Notes under the pieces: generated by a model
Told to the model about the DNA's origin: nothing
The model's input: only the letters and a program-made list of their open reading frames with translations
Database searches by the model: none
Translations under genes and position numbers: made by a program
NCBI RefSeq assembly: GCF_013177695.1
Contig: NZ_WOEY01000130.1
Location: forward strand, 62,001 to 126,000
Length of the DNA: 64,000 bases
Origin: Paraburkholderia solitsugae
GTDB lineage: Bacteria; Pseudomonadota; Gammaproteobacteria; Burkholderiales; Burkholderiaceae
Reading direction: 5' to 3'
Shown: one piece after another, positions 39,837 to 48,475 of the stretch
Layout of the letters: every line of letters begins with the position of its first letter
How positions within the stretch are numbered: position 1 is the stretch's first letter

Positions 39837-42071
39837 ATGGCAATTAACTTCGAAAACCGCTATACCGACGTGTCCAGATCGGACGAGCTGCATCTGTCGG
39901 ACTATCTGCGCACGATCGTGAGGGGCTGGCGCACGATCGTAATGGTGACGCTGATCGCACTCGCGCTGGGGTGCGCGTATGCGTTCCTCGCGCCGCCGAC
40001 GTATCGCGCGGATGTCCTGTTCCACGTCGAGGACAAGACGGCGAACGCTAACGCGAACGGCAAGGATTCCTTGCCGCCGCTTACCGGCATGTTCGACACC
40101 AAGCCCTCGACGGCGGCGGAGATCGAGCTGCTGAAGTCGCGGCTCGTCACCGAGGAAACGGTCAAGAGCCTGCACCTCGACATTATGGCTGCGCCGCGCA
40201 CTCTGCCGTTCATCGGCGGGATGGTCGCGGGATTGGTGAACGGGCAATGGGGCTTCAGGTTGCCGTCGTTCATCAACCTGTCGGGCTACGCATGGGGTAA
40301 CGAGAGCATTGCCGTGTCGCGCTTCGACACCACGAAGGAGTTTTACGACACGCCCTTCACGCTGATTGCGGGCGAGGGTGGTTCATACGTGCTGCGCGAC
40401 AAGAACGGTATCGCGATTCTCTCCGGCCATGTCGGCGAGACCGTGGAAACCGACACCGCCGACGGCCCGATCGCGTTGCACGTCGACAAGCTGGTCGGCG
40501 CGCCCGGCTCGCGTTTCGAACTGCAGCGCGCCTCGACGCTGGGGACCGTGGACCGCCTGCAAAAGGCACTCGTGGTCGCCGAGACCACGCTGCAATCCGG
40601 CGTGATCCGCACGAGCCTCGAAGGCGGCGACCCCGCACTGACCGCGGCGATCGTCAACAGCATGGCGCGCGAATTCGTGCGTCAGGATGTGGAGAGCCGT
40701 TCGACCGAAGCGGAGCACATGCTGGCCTTCCTCGATCAGCAACTGCCTGGCTTGCGCAAGGAACTCGACGACGCCGAGCAACGCTATAACAAGTTCCGCA
40801 ACCAGCACGGCACGGTCGATCTCGGTGAAGAGAGCCGTCTGCTGCTGCAGCAGGTGGTCGACAACAAGACCAAGCTGCTCGATCTGCAGCAGCAACGCGC
40901 GGAGATGTCGCAGCGCTTCACGGCGAATCACCCCGCGGTGGCCGCGCTCGATGCACAGATTGCTGAGTTGCAGAACGCGGCGGCCAGCATGAACCGCAGC
41001 GTGGCCGTGATGCCGGATACCGAGCAGACCGCATTGCGCCTGCTGCGCGACGTGCACGTCGACACGGAGCTCTATACCAATCTGTTGAACAGCGCGCAGC
41101 AACTCCGGGTGGCGAAAGCCGGCCAGGTGGGCAACGTGCGGGTGGTGGACTTCGCCGAAACGCCTGACGAGCCCGTTCGTCCGAAGCGCGTGCTGGCGAT
41201 TCTGATCTCGCTCGGCGGCGGCGTGATGATCGGCATCATGCTGACCTTCTTCAAGCGCGCGATGTACGGCGGCGTGGAACGTCCGGACGAACTCGAAGCG
41301 GTGCTCGGCGTGCCGGTGTTCGCGATCGTGCCGCGCAGCCAGACTCAGCTGCGTTTGCAGGAAAACGTCATGCTGCGCCGTCGCGGGCTTCATGTGCTCG
41401 CGCAGCAGGCGCCGGAAGACATCGCCGTGGAAGGCGTGCGCAATCTGCGGACCTCGTTGCAGTTGTCGCTCGATCACGCCGAGAACAACGTCGTGATGAT
41501 CACGGGTTCGCGGCCCGACACCGGCAAGTCGTTCCTGTCGGTGAATCTGGCGGCGCTGGTGGCGTCGGCGAACAAGCGGGTGCTGATTATCGACGGCGAC
41601 ATGCGGCGCGGCGATGTCCATTCGCATTTCGGCATCGGCCATCAGCCGGGGCTCTCGGACGTGCTGAGCGGCGGCGATCTTGGGGCCATGATCCAGCGCG
41701 ACGTGCTGCCCGGACTGGACGTGCTCGCCAAGGGCACGCTGCCCTCGCATCCGTCTGAATTGCTGATGAGCAAGCGCTTCGAAACCATGCTCGAAGAATT
41801 GAAATCGCACTACGACATCGTGATCGTCGACACGCCACCGGTGCTCGCTGTGACCGACTCGACGGTGATCGGCAAGTACGCCGGCACGACGCTGCTGGTG
41901 GTGCGCCACGGCCGCCATCCGCTGAACGAGATTGCCGAGACGGCCAAGCGCCTCTTCAATGGCGGCGTATCGCTCAAAGGCGTGTTGCTCACCGATGTGC
42001 CTCAGGAAGCGGCATTCCTCGGTTCTGGCTATCAGGGCGGTTATTACGGTTACGACAGCATCGCCGGCTAA
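39837..42071 (+). CDS. wzc: Wzc-type chain-length determinant and tyrosine autokinase
   Basis: This 744-residue inner-membrane co-polymerase has a Wzz domain with first helix VMVTLIALALGCAYAFLAPP, a long periplasmic coiled coil (LDDAEQRYNKFRNQHG), a GNVR-like block and second helix VLAILISLGGGVMIGIMLTF. The cytoplasmic BY-kinase has Walker A GSRPDTGKS (about 557-565), Walker A' VLIIDGDMRRGDVH, Walker B DIVIVDTPPV (about 660), and a C-terminal tyrosine cluster YQGGYYGYDS. It controls polymer length and export through cyclic autophosphorylation. ATG 39837 is used; a GTG lies three codons upstream. No cognate LMW phosphatase gene is in the locus. Confidence 0.94.
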   Translation: MAINFENRYTDVSRSDELHLSDYLRTIVRGWRTIVMVTLIALALGCAYAFLAPPTYRADVLFHVEDKTANANANGKDSLPPLTGMFDTKPSTAAEIELLKSRLVTEETVKSLHLDIMAAPRTLPFIGGMVAGLVNGQWGFRLPSFINLSGYAWGNESIAVSRFDTTKEFYDTPFTLIAGEGGSYVLRDKNGIAILSGHVGETVETDTADGPIALHVDKLVGAPGSRFELQRASTLGTVDRLQKALVVAETTLQSGVIRTSLEGGDPALTAAIVNSMAREFVRQDVESRSTEAEHMLAFLDQQLPGLRKELDDAEQRYNKFRNQHGTVDLGEESRLLLQQVVDNKTKLLDLQQQRAEMSQRFTANHPAVAALDAQIAELQNAAASMNRSVAVMPDTEQTALRLLRDVHVDTELYTNLLNSAQQLRVAKAGQVGNVRVVDFAETPDEPVRPKRVLAILISLGGGVMIGIMLTFFKRAMYGGVERPDELEAVLGVPVFAIVPRSQTQLRLQENVMLRRRGLHVLAQQAPEDIAVEGVRNLRTSLQLSLDHAENNVVMITGSRPDTGKSFLSVNLAALVASANKRVLIIDGDMRRGDVHSHFGIGHQPGLSDVLSGGDLGAMIQRDVLPGLDVLAKGTLPSHPSELLMSKRFETMLEELKSHYDIVIVDTPPVLAVTDSTVIGKYAGTTLLVVRHGRHPLNEIAETAKRLFNGGVSLKGVLLTDVPQEAAFLGSGYQGGYYGYDSIAG

Positions 42072-42086
42072 GGGTTGATGCGGCGG

Positions 42087-42105
42087 CGGCCCCATGACGG
42101 GGCCG
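42087..42105. promoter_or_regulatory. GC-rich hairpin between wzc and gmd
   Basis: CGGCCCC (42087-42093) and GGGGCCG (42099-42105) form a seven-base stem without a T run. It may stabilise or process the mRNA rather than terminate it. Confidence 0.35.
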
Positions 42106-42161
42106 GCCACTCGACCGTGCTATGGCACGGACATCGCAAAGTGCAATGAGGAGAGAGCTCC

Positions 42162-43280
42162 ATGAAACGTAAGGTCGCGTTGATCACCGGTATCACTGGA
42201 CAGGACGGGTCGTATCTGGCCGAGCTGCTGCTCAGCAAGGATTACGACGTACATGGCATCAAACGCAGGTCATCGCTGTTCAATACAGACCGGATCGATC
42301 ATCTCTATCGCGACCCGCATGACCCCGACCAGCGACTCTTTTTGCATCACGCCGACCTGACCGACTCGACCAGCATTCTGCGCGTGATCCAGCGGGTCGA
42401 GCCCGACGAGATCTACAACCTCGCGGCGCAGAGCCACGTGGCGGTGTCGTTCGAGGAACCGGAATACACGGCCAATGCGGACGGCCTTGGCGCCTTGCGA
42501 ATTCTCGAGGCGATCCGCATTCTGGGGCTGCAGCACAAGACGCGCTTTTATCAGGCTTCCACCTCGGAGCTATACGGCCTTGTGCAACAGGTGCCGCAGT
42601 CCGAGACCACGCCGTTCTATCCGCGCAGTCCGTATGCGGTCGCCAAGCTGTTTGCCTACTGGACCACGGTCAATTACCGCGAGGCCTACGGGCTCTACGC
42701 CTGCAACGGGATTCTGTTCAATCACGAATCGCCGGTGCGGGGCGAGACCTTCGTCACGCGCAAGATCACGCGCGCCGTGGCGCGCATCGCGGTGGGCATG
42801 CAGAAGACCTTGTATCTCGGCAATCTGTCGGCGTTGCGCGACTGGGGCCACGCGCGCGACTACGTGGAGATGCAATGGCGCATGCTGCAACAGGAGCAGC
42901 CGGAGGACTACGTCATCGCCACCGGCGTGCAGTACAGCGTGCGTGAGTTCGTTCAGCACGCCGCCGCCGAGTTGGGTGTCACGGTGCGTTTCGAGGGCAG
43001 CGGCGTGGATGAGGTCGGCATTGTCGAGAAGGTGGACGGGCGCGAGATCAAGATGTCGCCCGGCGACGTGATCGTGCGTGTCGATCCGCGCTACTTCCGG
43101 CCCGCCGAAGTCGAGACGCTGCTGGGCGATCCGTCGAAAGCCCATGCGCAGCTCGGCTGGAAGCCGACTACGCCGTTCAGCGCGCTCGTCAAGGAAATGG
43201 TGCGGGCGGACTATCAGATTGCAAGACGTGACGCGCTTGTCACGCTGGCCGGCTTCACGGCACTGGAACATCACGAGTAA
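42162..43280 (+). CDS. gmd: GDP-mannose 4,6-dehydratase
   Basis: This 372-residue extended SDR converts GDP-mannose to GDP-4-keto-6-deoxymannose, the first step to GDP-L-fucose. NADP site: VALITGITGQDGSYLAELLL at the N-terminus with GIKRRSSLFNTDRIDHLY; active site STSELYG and PRSPYAVAKLFAYWTTVNYR (YxxxK); FNHESPVRGETFVTRKITRA follows. GAGGAGAGAGCTCC precedes the ATG. The Fcl gene starts five bases after its stop, so they are coupled. Confidence 0.97.
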   Translation: MKRKVALITGITGQDGSYLAELLLSKDYDVHGIKRRSSLFNTDRIDHLYRDPHDPDQRLFLHHADLTDSTSILRVIQRVEPDEIYNLAAQSHVAVSFEEPEYTANADGLGALRILEAIRILGLQHKTRFYQASTSELYGLVQQVPQSETTPFYPRSPYAVAKLFAYWTTVNYREAYGLYACNGILFNHESPVRGETFVTRKITRAVARIAVGMQKTLYLGNLSALRDWGHARDYVEMQWRMLQQEQPEDYVIATGVQYSVREFVQHAAAELGVTVRFEGSGVDEVGIVEKVDGREIKMSPGDVIVRVDPRYFRPAEVETLLGDPSKAHAQLGWKPTTPFSALVKEMVRADYQIARRDALVTLAGFTALEHHE

Positions 43281-43285
43281 CGGCG

Positions 43286-44242
43286 ATGAACAAACACGCA
43301 CGCATCTTCGTCGCGGGCCACCGCGGCATGGTCGGCTCCGCGCTGGTCCGGCGGCTGAATGCCGAGGGTTACCACAATGTCGTCACGCGTTCGAGAGCGG
43401 AGCTCGACCTCACGGATCAGGCTGCCGTGAACCGCTTCTTCGAGCAGGAAAAGATCGACGTGGTGCTGCTCGCGGCCGCGCGCGTGGGCGGCATTCTCGC
43501 CAACGCGTCGCAGCCGGGTGAATTCATTTACGAAAACCTGGTGATCGAAACCAACGTGATTCACGCCGCGTTTCGTGCTCAGGTCGACCGGCTGGTGTTC
43601 TTCGGTTCGTCGTGCATTTATCCGAAGGAATGTCCGCAGCCGATCCGCGAGGCGTATCTGTTGACCTCGCCGCTCGAGCCGACCAACGACGCCTACGCGA
43701 TTGCGAAGATCGCCGGTCTCAAGCTATGCGAGGCGTACAACCGTGAATACAACACGCAGTACGTCTCGTTGATGCCGACCAATCTGTACGGCCCTAACGA
43801 CAACTACGACCTGAACAGCAGCCATGTTTTGCCGGCGCTGCTGAGGAAGGCGCACGAAGCGAAAGTGAACGGATCCGCGACCTTGACGGTGTGGGGATCG
43901 GGCACGCCGCGCCGGGAGTTTCTGCACGTCGACGATCTCGCCGCGGCGACGCTCTTCGTGCTCGAACACAATGTGACAGAAGGCCTGTTCAACGTCGGGG
44001 TGGGTGAAGACCTGTCGATTCGCGAGCTGGCCGAATGTATCTGCAAGGTGGCCGGCTTCGAGGGCGAACTTGTTTTCGACGCCTCCAAACCCGACGGCAC
44101 GCCGCGCAAGTTGCTTGACGTATCGCGGCTCGCGCAAATGGGTTGGCACGCGACCATTGGCCTTGAAGAGGGCATCGCGTCCACGTATCGGGAATTCGTT
44201 GAGTTACACGCTGGCTCGACACCCGCCGCCATGCAGGCCTAG
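43286..44242 (+). CDS. fcl: GDP-L-fucose synthase
   Basis: This 318-residue SDR epimerase-reductase makes GDP-L-fucose from the Gmd product. The NADP loop is FVAGHRGMVGSALVRRLNAE; other family sequence includes AAARVGGILANASQPGEFIY, FFGSSCIYPKECPQPIREAY, NDAYAIAKIAGLKLCEAYN (YxxxK) and SLMPTNLYGPNDNYDLNSSH. The length is normal. With gmd it shows that L-fucose, or another product of the same keto-intermediate, is a building block of the polymer. Confidence 0.96.
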   Translation: MNKHARIFVAGHRGMVGSALVRRLNAEGYHNVVTRSRAELDLTDQAAVNRFFEQEKIDVVLLAAARVGGILANASQPGEFIYENLVIETNVIHAAFRAQVDRLVFFGSSCIYPKECPQPIREAYLLTSPLEPTNDAYAIAKIAGLKLCEAYNREYNTQYVSLMPTNLYGPNDNYDLNSSHVLPALLRKAHEAKVNGSATLTVWGSGTPRREFLHVDDLAAATLFVLEHNVTEGLFNVGVGEDLSIRELAECICKVAGFEGELVFDASKPDGTPRKLLDVSRLAQMGWHATIGLEEGIASTYREFVELHAGSTPAAMQA

Positions 44243-44361
44243 GCGCGCACGGAAGGCCGTGGAGCGCGATTCCGGAATTGAGATTGTAGGGACGCGTGGG
44301 GCGTTTCGCGCGAGTCGCGTGCAACGCACACAGGGACGATTTTTCGAGGAGTTGAATAAAA

Positions 44362-45504
44362 ATGACTGCGTCAGTCACGATCTTCCACAACGTCGTATGG
44401 TCGCGTCACAAGGGTGTCGTGTTCTCCGCTTTGCATAACATTTCGTCGACCGGCGCGATTCGCTATTCGATGGTGCAGATCGCGGATACCGAACACGATC
44501 GTGTCGGCTTTTCAGATGTCGACTATTCGTACCATCGCTATCCGATGCACAAGTTGTTCGACGGTTGCTACGAGGATGTGCCGACGCTGAAGATGATCGC
44601 GCGGCTCACCTGGGAGGTCCTGCGGACCAAGTCGGACCTGATCGTTCTGCCGGGCTACCACCGTCCGGAATACTGGGCGATGCTGGCGGCGTGCATCGTG
44701 ACCGGCAAGCGGCGTGCGGTGTTCTGCGATTCGACCGCGCGCGACCGGCCCAAGAAGCTGCTGACGTCGATTCCGAAGCGCGTGTTCTTCTCGCTCTGTG
44801 ACGGCTATTTCGGCTTCGGTGAGCGCAGCCGCGAGTATCTGCTGTCACTCGGGGCGAAGGGCGACAAGATTTTCGTGCCGTGTCAGGCCGCCGCATTGCC
44901 CGGCTCGTTCTCGCCGGAGCGCGCGCTGGTCGAGCGGGTCGCCGCGCGCGCCGGCAATCCGCCGGTGTTTCTCTATGTGGGCCGTCTCTCGGAAGAGAAA
45001 GGCATCGGCACGCTGATCGAGGCGTTCGCCGGCTTGCGGCGGCGTATTCCAGCGGCGAAGTTGCGCATTGTCGGCACAGGGCCGATGGCGGAGAGACTGC
45101 ACGAGGAAGTAGCCAAGCTCGACCTGGGCGACGCCGTCACCTTCGCCGGCAGTTTGCAGGACGAGCCGCTCACCCGCGAGTATTACGGCGCGACCTGCAT
45201 GGTGCTGCCGAGCTACAGCGAGCCGTGGGGACTCGTCGTCAACGAGGCGCTCGCGCATGGCTGCCCGGCGGTGGTCAGCGAGAGTTGCGGCTGTGTGCCG
45301 GAACTGGTGATCGACGGCGTAAGCGGCTATGCATTCACGGCGGGCGACGTCGCCGGACTGCAGCGCACGATGCTCAAGGCGATGGAGGCGTTCGCCGACG
45401 CCGGCGGCACGGCGCGCCGTTGCATGGATGTGATTCGCCGATTCGATCCCCCTACCGCCGCAGCCAATATCGCTCGTGGCTGCGCGCTGATGCTGAGCGA
45501 CTGA
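44362..45504 (+). CDS. GT4-type glycosyltransferase
   Basis: This 380-residue GT-B protein has an N-terminal acceptor domain (TASVTIFHNVVWSRHKGVVF) and a C-terminal glycosyltransferase group 1 domain. That domain has PVFLYVGRLSEEKGIGTLIE, KLRIVGTGPMAERLHEEVA and MVLPSYSEPWGLVVNEALAH, whose E..GLVVNEA is the EX7E donor motif. The ATG follows GAGGAGTTGAATAAAA. It lies between fcl and wcaI, so it may add fucose or a core sugar; this cannot be fixed from sequence. Confidence 0.88.
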   Translation: MTASVTIFHNVVWSRHKGVVFSALHNISSTGAIRYSMVQIADTEHDRVGFSDVDYSYHRYPMHKLFDGCYEDVPTLKMIARLTWEVLRTKSDLIVLPGYHRPEYWAMLAACIVTGKRRAVFCDSTARDRPKKLLTSIPKRVFFSLCDGYFGFGERSREYLLSLGAKGDKIFVPCQAAALPGSFSPERALVERVAARAGNPPVFLYVGRLSEEKGIGTLIEAFAGLRRRIPAAKLRIVGTGPMAERLHEEVAKLDLGDAVTFAGSLQDEPLTREYYGATCMVLPSYSEPWGLVVNEALAHGCPAVVSESCGCVPELVIDGVSGYAFTAGDVAGLQRTMLKAMEAFADAGGTARRCMDVIRRFDPPTAAANIARGCALMLSD

Positions 45505-45559
45505 AGCGCCTTACGGCCCCGTTGCGCATGCGCAGCGTTAACACGTTCTGGCAGCCACA

Positions 45560-46897
45560 ATGAAGATCCTGATCTACGGCCTCAACTACGCGCCCGAACT
45601 GACGGGAGTGGGCAAGTACACGGCGGAGATGGCTGTGCTGCTGGCCGGCCGCGGTCACGAGGTTCGTGTGGTGTGCGCGCCGCCCTATTACCCTGATTGG
45701 TGCGTTGCCGCAGGCTACGTGTCCTGGCGGTATCAGCGCGAGGAGCGCGACGGCGTGACGATCTGGCGCGCACCGCTGTGGGTGCCGGCGCGCCCCAGCG
45801 GGCTGAAGCGGATGGTGCATCTGGCGAGCTTCGCGGCCAGCTCGTTGCCGCTGCTCGCCCGGCAGATGCTGTGGCGCCCCGATGCGGCGATGCTGATCGC
45901 GCCGACCCTGATGTGCGCGCCTGCTGCACTGGCGCTCGCGCGACTCGCTGGTGCGAGTGCGTGGCTGCATATTCAGGACTTCGAGGTCGATGCGGCTTTC
46001 GATCTGGGTCTGCTGAAAAGCTCGCGCGCAGCCCGCGTGGCGCGCTGGATCGAAAGCACGCTGCTGCGGCGCTTCGATACCGTGTCGTCGATTACGCCGC
46101 AGATGAGTGCGCGTGCGGTGGTCAAGGGTGTCGAGCCATCGCGGGTCGTGTCCTTGCCCAACTGGGTCGATGTGTCGACCATTTTTCCGCTTGCGCGCGC
46201 GAGCGACTACCGGCGTGTACTGGGCATTCCGGTGGACCAGAAGGTGGTGCTGTACTCGGGCAACATGGGCGCGAAACAGGGCATCGAAACGCTCGCCGAT
46301 GCGGCGGCGTTGCTTGCCACACGGGCCGATGTCACCTTCGTTTTCTGCGGCAGCGGCGCTGCGAAAGCGAGCTTGATCGAGCGCTGCGCGGGATTGACGA
46401 ACTGCGTTTTTATTCCGCTGCAACCGGTGGAACACCTGAACGAACTGCTCAACCTCGCCGACATTCATGTTCTGCCGCAACGTGGCGATGCCGCTGATCT
46501 GGTGATGCCTTCGAAGCTCACCGGCATGTTCGCCAGCGGGCGCGCGGTGGTGGCCATGGCGCGGCACGGCACGGGTCTCTACGACGCGGTGTCGCCGCGC
46601 GGCGTGGTCGTGCCGCCGGACAACGTCAAGGCATTAGTGGCGGCAATCACCGTGCTGGTGAGCGATCGCGAACGCCGCGCGGCGCTCGGCCGGGCCGCAC
46701 GCCATTATGCGGAGCGCGCGCTATCGCCGGAGTCGACGATTCGCACCTTCGAAGAGCGGCTCGCGACGCTGGTTCGTAAGCCTCGCGGCGAGCTTGCGCA
46801 CGTGGAGCCGCCGTATTTTGATGCCTCGAGATCTTCAACCGCTGTGGCCGGGCGGCGGCGCAAGCCGGCTACAACGGAGGAAGCCGCGCCGGATTGA
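45560..46897 (+). CDS. wcaI: WcaI-like colanic-acid-type glycosyltransferase
   Basis: This 445-residue GT4 protein has the strongly WcaI-like N-terminus ILIYGLNYAPELTGVGKYTA, then VVCAPPYYPDWCVAAGYVSW and LHIQDFEVDAAFDLGLLKSS. The nucleotide-binding half reads VVLYSGNMGAKQGIETLADA and DLVMPSKLTGMFASGRAVVA. E. coli WcaI takes part in colanic acid assembly. The last 35 residues are extra, polar and low in complexity. The ATG lies 55 bases after the preceding glycosyltransferase gene. Confidence 0.9.
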   Translation: MKILIYGLNYAPELTGVGKYTAEMAVLLAGRGHEVRVVCAPPYYPDWCVAAGYVSWRYQREERDGVTIWRAPLWVPARPSGLKRMVHLASFAASSLPLLARQMLWRPDAAMLIAPTLMCAPAALALARLAGASAWLHIQDFEVDAAFDLGLLKSSRAARVARWIESTLLRRFDTVSSITPQMSARAVVKGVEPSRVVSLPNWVDVSTIFPLARASDYRRVLGIPVDQKVVLYSGNMGAKQGIETLADAAALLATRADVTFVFCGSGAAKASLIERCAGLTNCVFIPLQPVEHLNELLNLADIHVLPQRGDAADLVMPSKLTGMFASGRAVVAMARHGTGLYDAVSPRGVVVPPDNVKALVAAITVLVSDRERRAALGRAARHYAERALSPESTIRTFEERLATLVRKPRGELAHVEPPYFDASRSSTAVAGRRRKPATTEEAAPD

Positions 46898-46928
46898 TCC
46901 GGCAAGCGGCCATCTCATGAATGGGATA

Positions 46929-47447
46929 TCACCACGGGGATTTGTAGACGGCGTGCTTGCCCGCATCGTACGGATCGGCGTAAGTGGCTTTCGCTGCGCC
47001 ATCGGGCATCAAGCCGTCGGCTGCATTCGGACCGCCCGGCTGGCCGGCCACGCGCACCTTGCCGTTGGCGGCGGCCTGCGCCTTGTTGCGTTGTTGGCCC
47101 TTGCCCACAGCCGGCTGACCGCCTTGCCCTCCCAACACCGTCATGCGTTGTTCGTCGAGCAGCGCGGCCTGCTGGGCGTCGGCGGTATTGCCTTGTTGCG
47201 CGTCTGGCGAACCGTAATCGCGCGGCGCGCCGAGCAACTGGGCTTCGCTGTTGCGATGCGCGGCGCCGGGATTGGCGGGTGCCGCCGGGGTGGGGGGGCC
47301 GTAGCTGGTCGCAGCCGTAGCGGCAAGGGCCGGTGCAGCGGGCGCGGGTGCTGCGTTCTGCGCGAGCGCCGGCGCGGTGCATGTGCCGATGTAGGTGGCG
47401 ATGGCGAGAAGCAGCAGGGTGGTGGTACGCGGAAACGAGATGGTCAT
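46929..47447 (-). CDS. Exported Ala/Gln-rich hypothetical protein
   Basis: This 172-residue protein has a signal peptide (TTTLLLLAIATYIGTCTAPALAQ). The mature part is low-complexity, Ala-, Pro-, Gly- and Gln-rich (AQNAAPAPAAPALAATAATS, GQQRNKAQAAANGKVRVAGQ) and ends PYDAGKHAVYKSPW. There is no recognisable domain. It is inserted opposite to the EPS operon between wcaI and the acetyltransferase gene, overlapping neither. The intact signal peptide and ATG support a real gene. Function is unknown. Confidence 0.65.
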   Translation of the reverse strand: MTISFPRTTTLLLLAIATYIGTCTAPALAQNAAPAPAAPALAATAATSYGPPTPAAPANPGAAHRNSEAQLLGAPRDYGSPDAQQGNTADAQQAALLDEQRMTVLGGQGGQPAVGKGQQRNKAQAAANGKVRVAGQPGGPNAADGLMPDGAAKATYADPYDAGKHAVYKSPW

Positions 47448-47620
47448 CGTATGCCCCAGGAAGATGCGGTCTCAATAGAGCTATCGTGCGCCAACCGGCA
47501 CGTGTGCAGCCGCCAAAACGCTTGCCCGTACGGCCATGAAACCAGGGTCAGTAAGGACTAGTAACATAATGTAACCATGATGCGCGGGCATGTCGATTCC
47601 CGTTCGTGGTGTGGAGAAAG

Positions 47621-48244
47621 ATGATGGGTAACGTTGCCGACGATCCGCAGATCGGGCGCATGCCGGAAGTCGACGGTGTTCGCGAGGAGGGCCGTGTCAT
47701 CGATCTGAGCCGCGCGGGAAAGGGAAACTATTGCGCGAAGCGCGGTGCCCTGATCGAGCTCATCTGGTTTGTCGTTGAAGCCTGCGTGATCAACAACAAG
47801 CTGCTGCCGTTTTCCTCGGTCCGGGTTGCGCTGTTACGCCTGTTCGGCGCGAAGATCGGCATGGGTTGCCGCTTCGTGCACCCATTGCGTGTGAAGTCGC
47901 CGTGGAATCTGGAAGTGGGCAATAACTGCTGGTTCGGCGTCGACGTCTGGATCTACAACCAGGCGCTGATTCGCATCGGCTCGAACGTCTGTATTTCCCA
48001 GGGGACGTTCCTGAGTGCCGGCTCTCACGACATGAGCACCACGATGGATCTGCGCGTGGCGCCGATCGTCATCGAGGATGGCGTCTGGATCACGTCGAAA
48101 TGTGTTGTGCAGATGGGTGTGACGATCGGCCGGTCGGCCGTGGTGACGCCCTTGTCCGTCGTCCATCGTTCACTCGATCCAGAGGGCGTGTATGGCGGCA
48201 ATCCCTGTCGTTTTATCAGGAAACGGTTCGATTCCGTGACCTGA
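47621..48244 (+). CDS. wcaF: WcaF-like sugar O-acetyltransferase
   Basis: This 207-residue left-handed beta-helix acyltransferase has a membrane-proximal helical N-terminus and hexapeptide repeats: PWNLEVGNNCWFGVDVWIYN, IRIGSNVCISQGTFLSAGSH, APIVIEDGVWITSKCVVQMG, VTIGRSAVVTPLSVV, and the end motif VYGGNPCRFIRKR. This is the layout of colanic-acid acetyltransferase WcaF; the catalytic His is in SAGSHD. It probably O-acetylates a repeat-unit sugar with acetyl-CoA. GGAGA at 47613 points to ATG 47621 or 47624 rather than the GTG at 47606. Confidence 0.88.
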   Translation: MMGNVADDPQIGRMPEVDGVREEGRVIDLSRAGKGNYCAKRGALIELIWFVVEACVINNKLLPFSSVRVALLRLFGAKIGMGCRFVHPLRVKSPWNLEVGNNCWFGVDVWIYNQALIRIGSNVCISQGTFLSAGSHDMSTTMDLRVAPIVIEDGVWITSKCVVQMGVTIGRSAVVTPLSVVHRSLDPEGVYGGNPCRFIRKRFDSVT

Positions 48245-48475
48245 AGCACAGATAGAGAACCGCAGCGTTTATACGCTGAGGAGGCCAAGTCGTTGACACG
48301 CCGGAATGCCGCCGGACGCAGTGGGATTGTTGTCGATCGATTCTGTTGATCGACGCCCGCGGCGATGCCGATGCTGTGTCCGGAAACGACATGTGCGTGG
48401 TTTGCTTGCCAGCCCCGGTTGGATGAGTAGCCGGATTGACGCATTCAGAGATGCGTGAAAAAGATGGGAGTAGGG

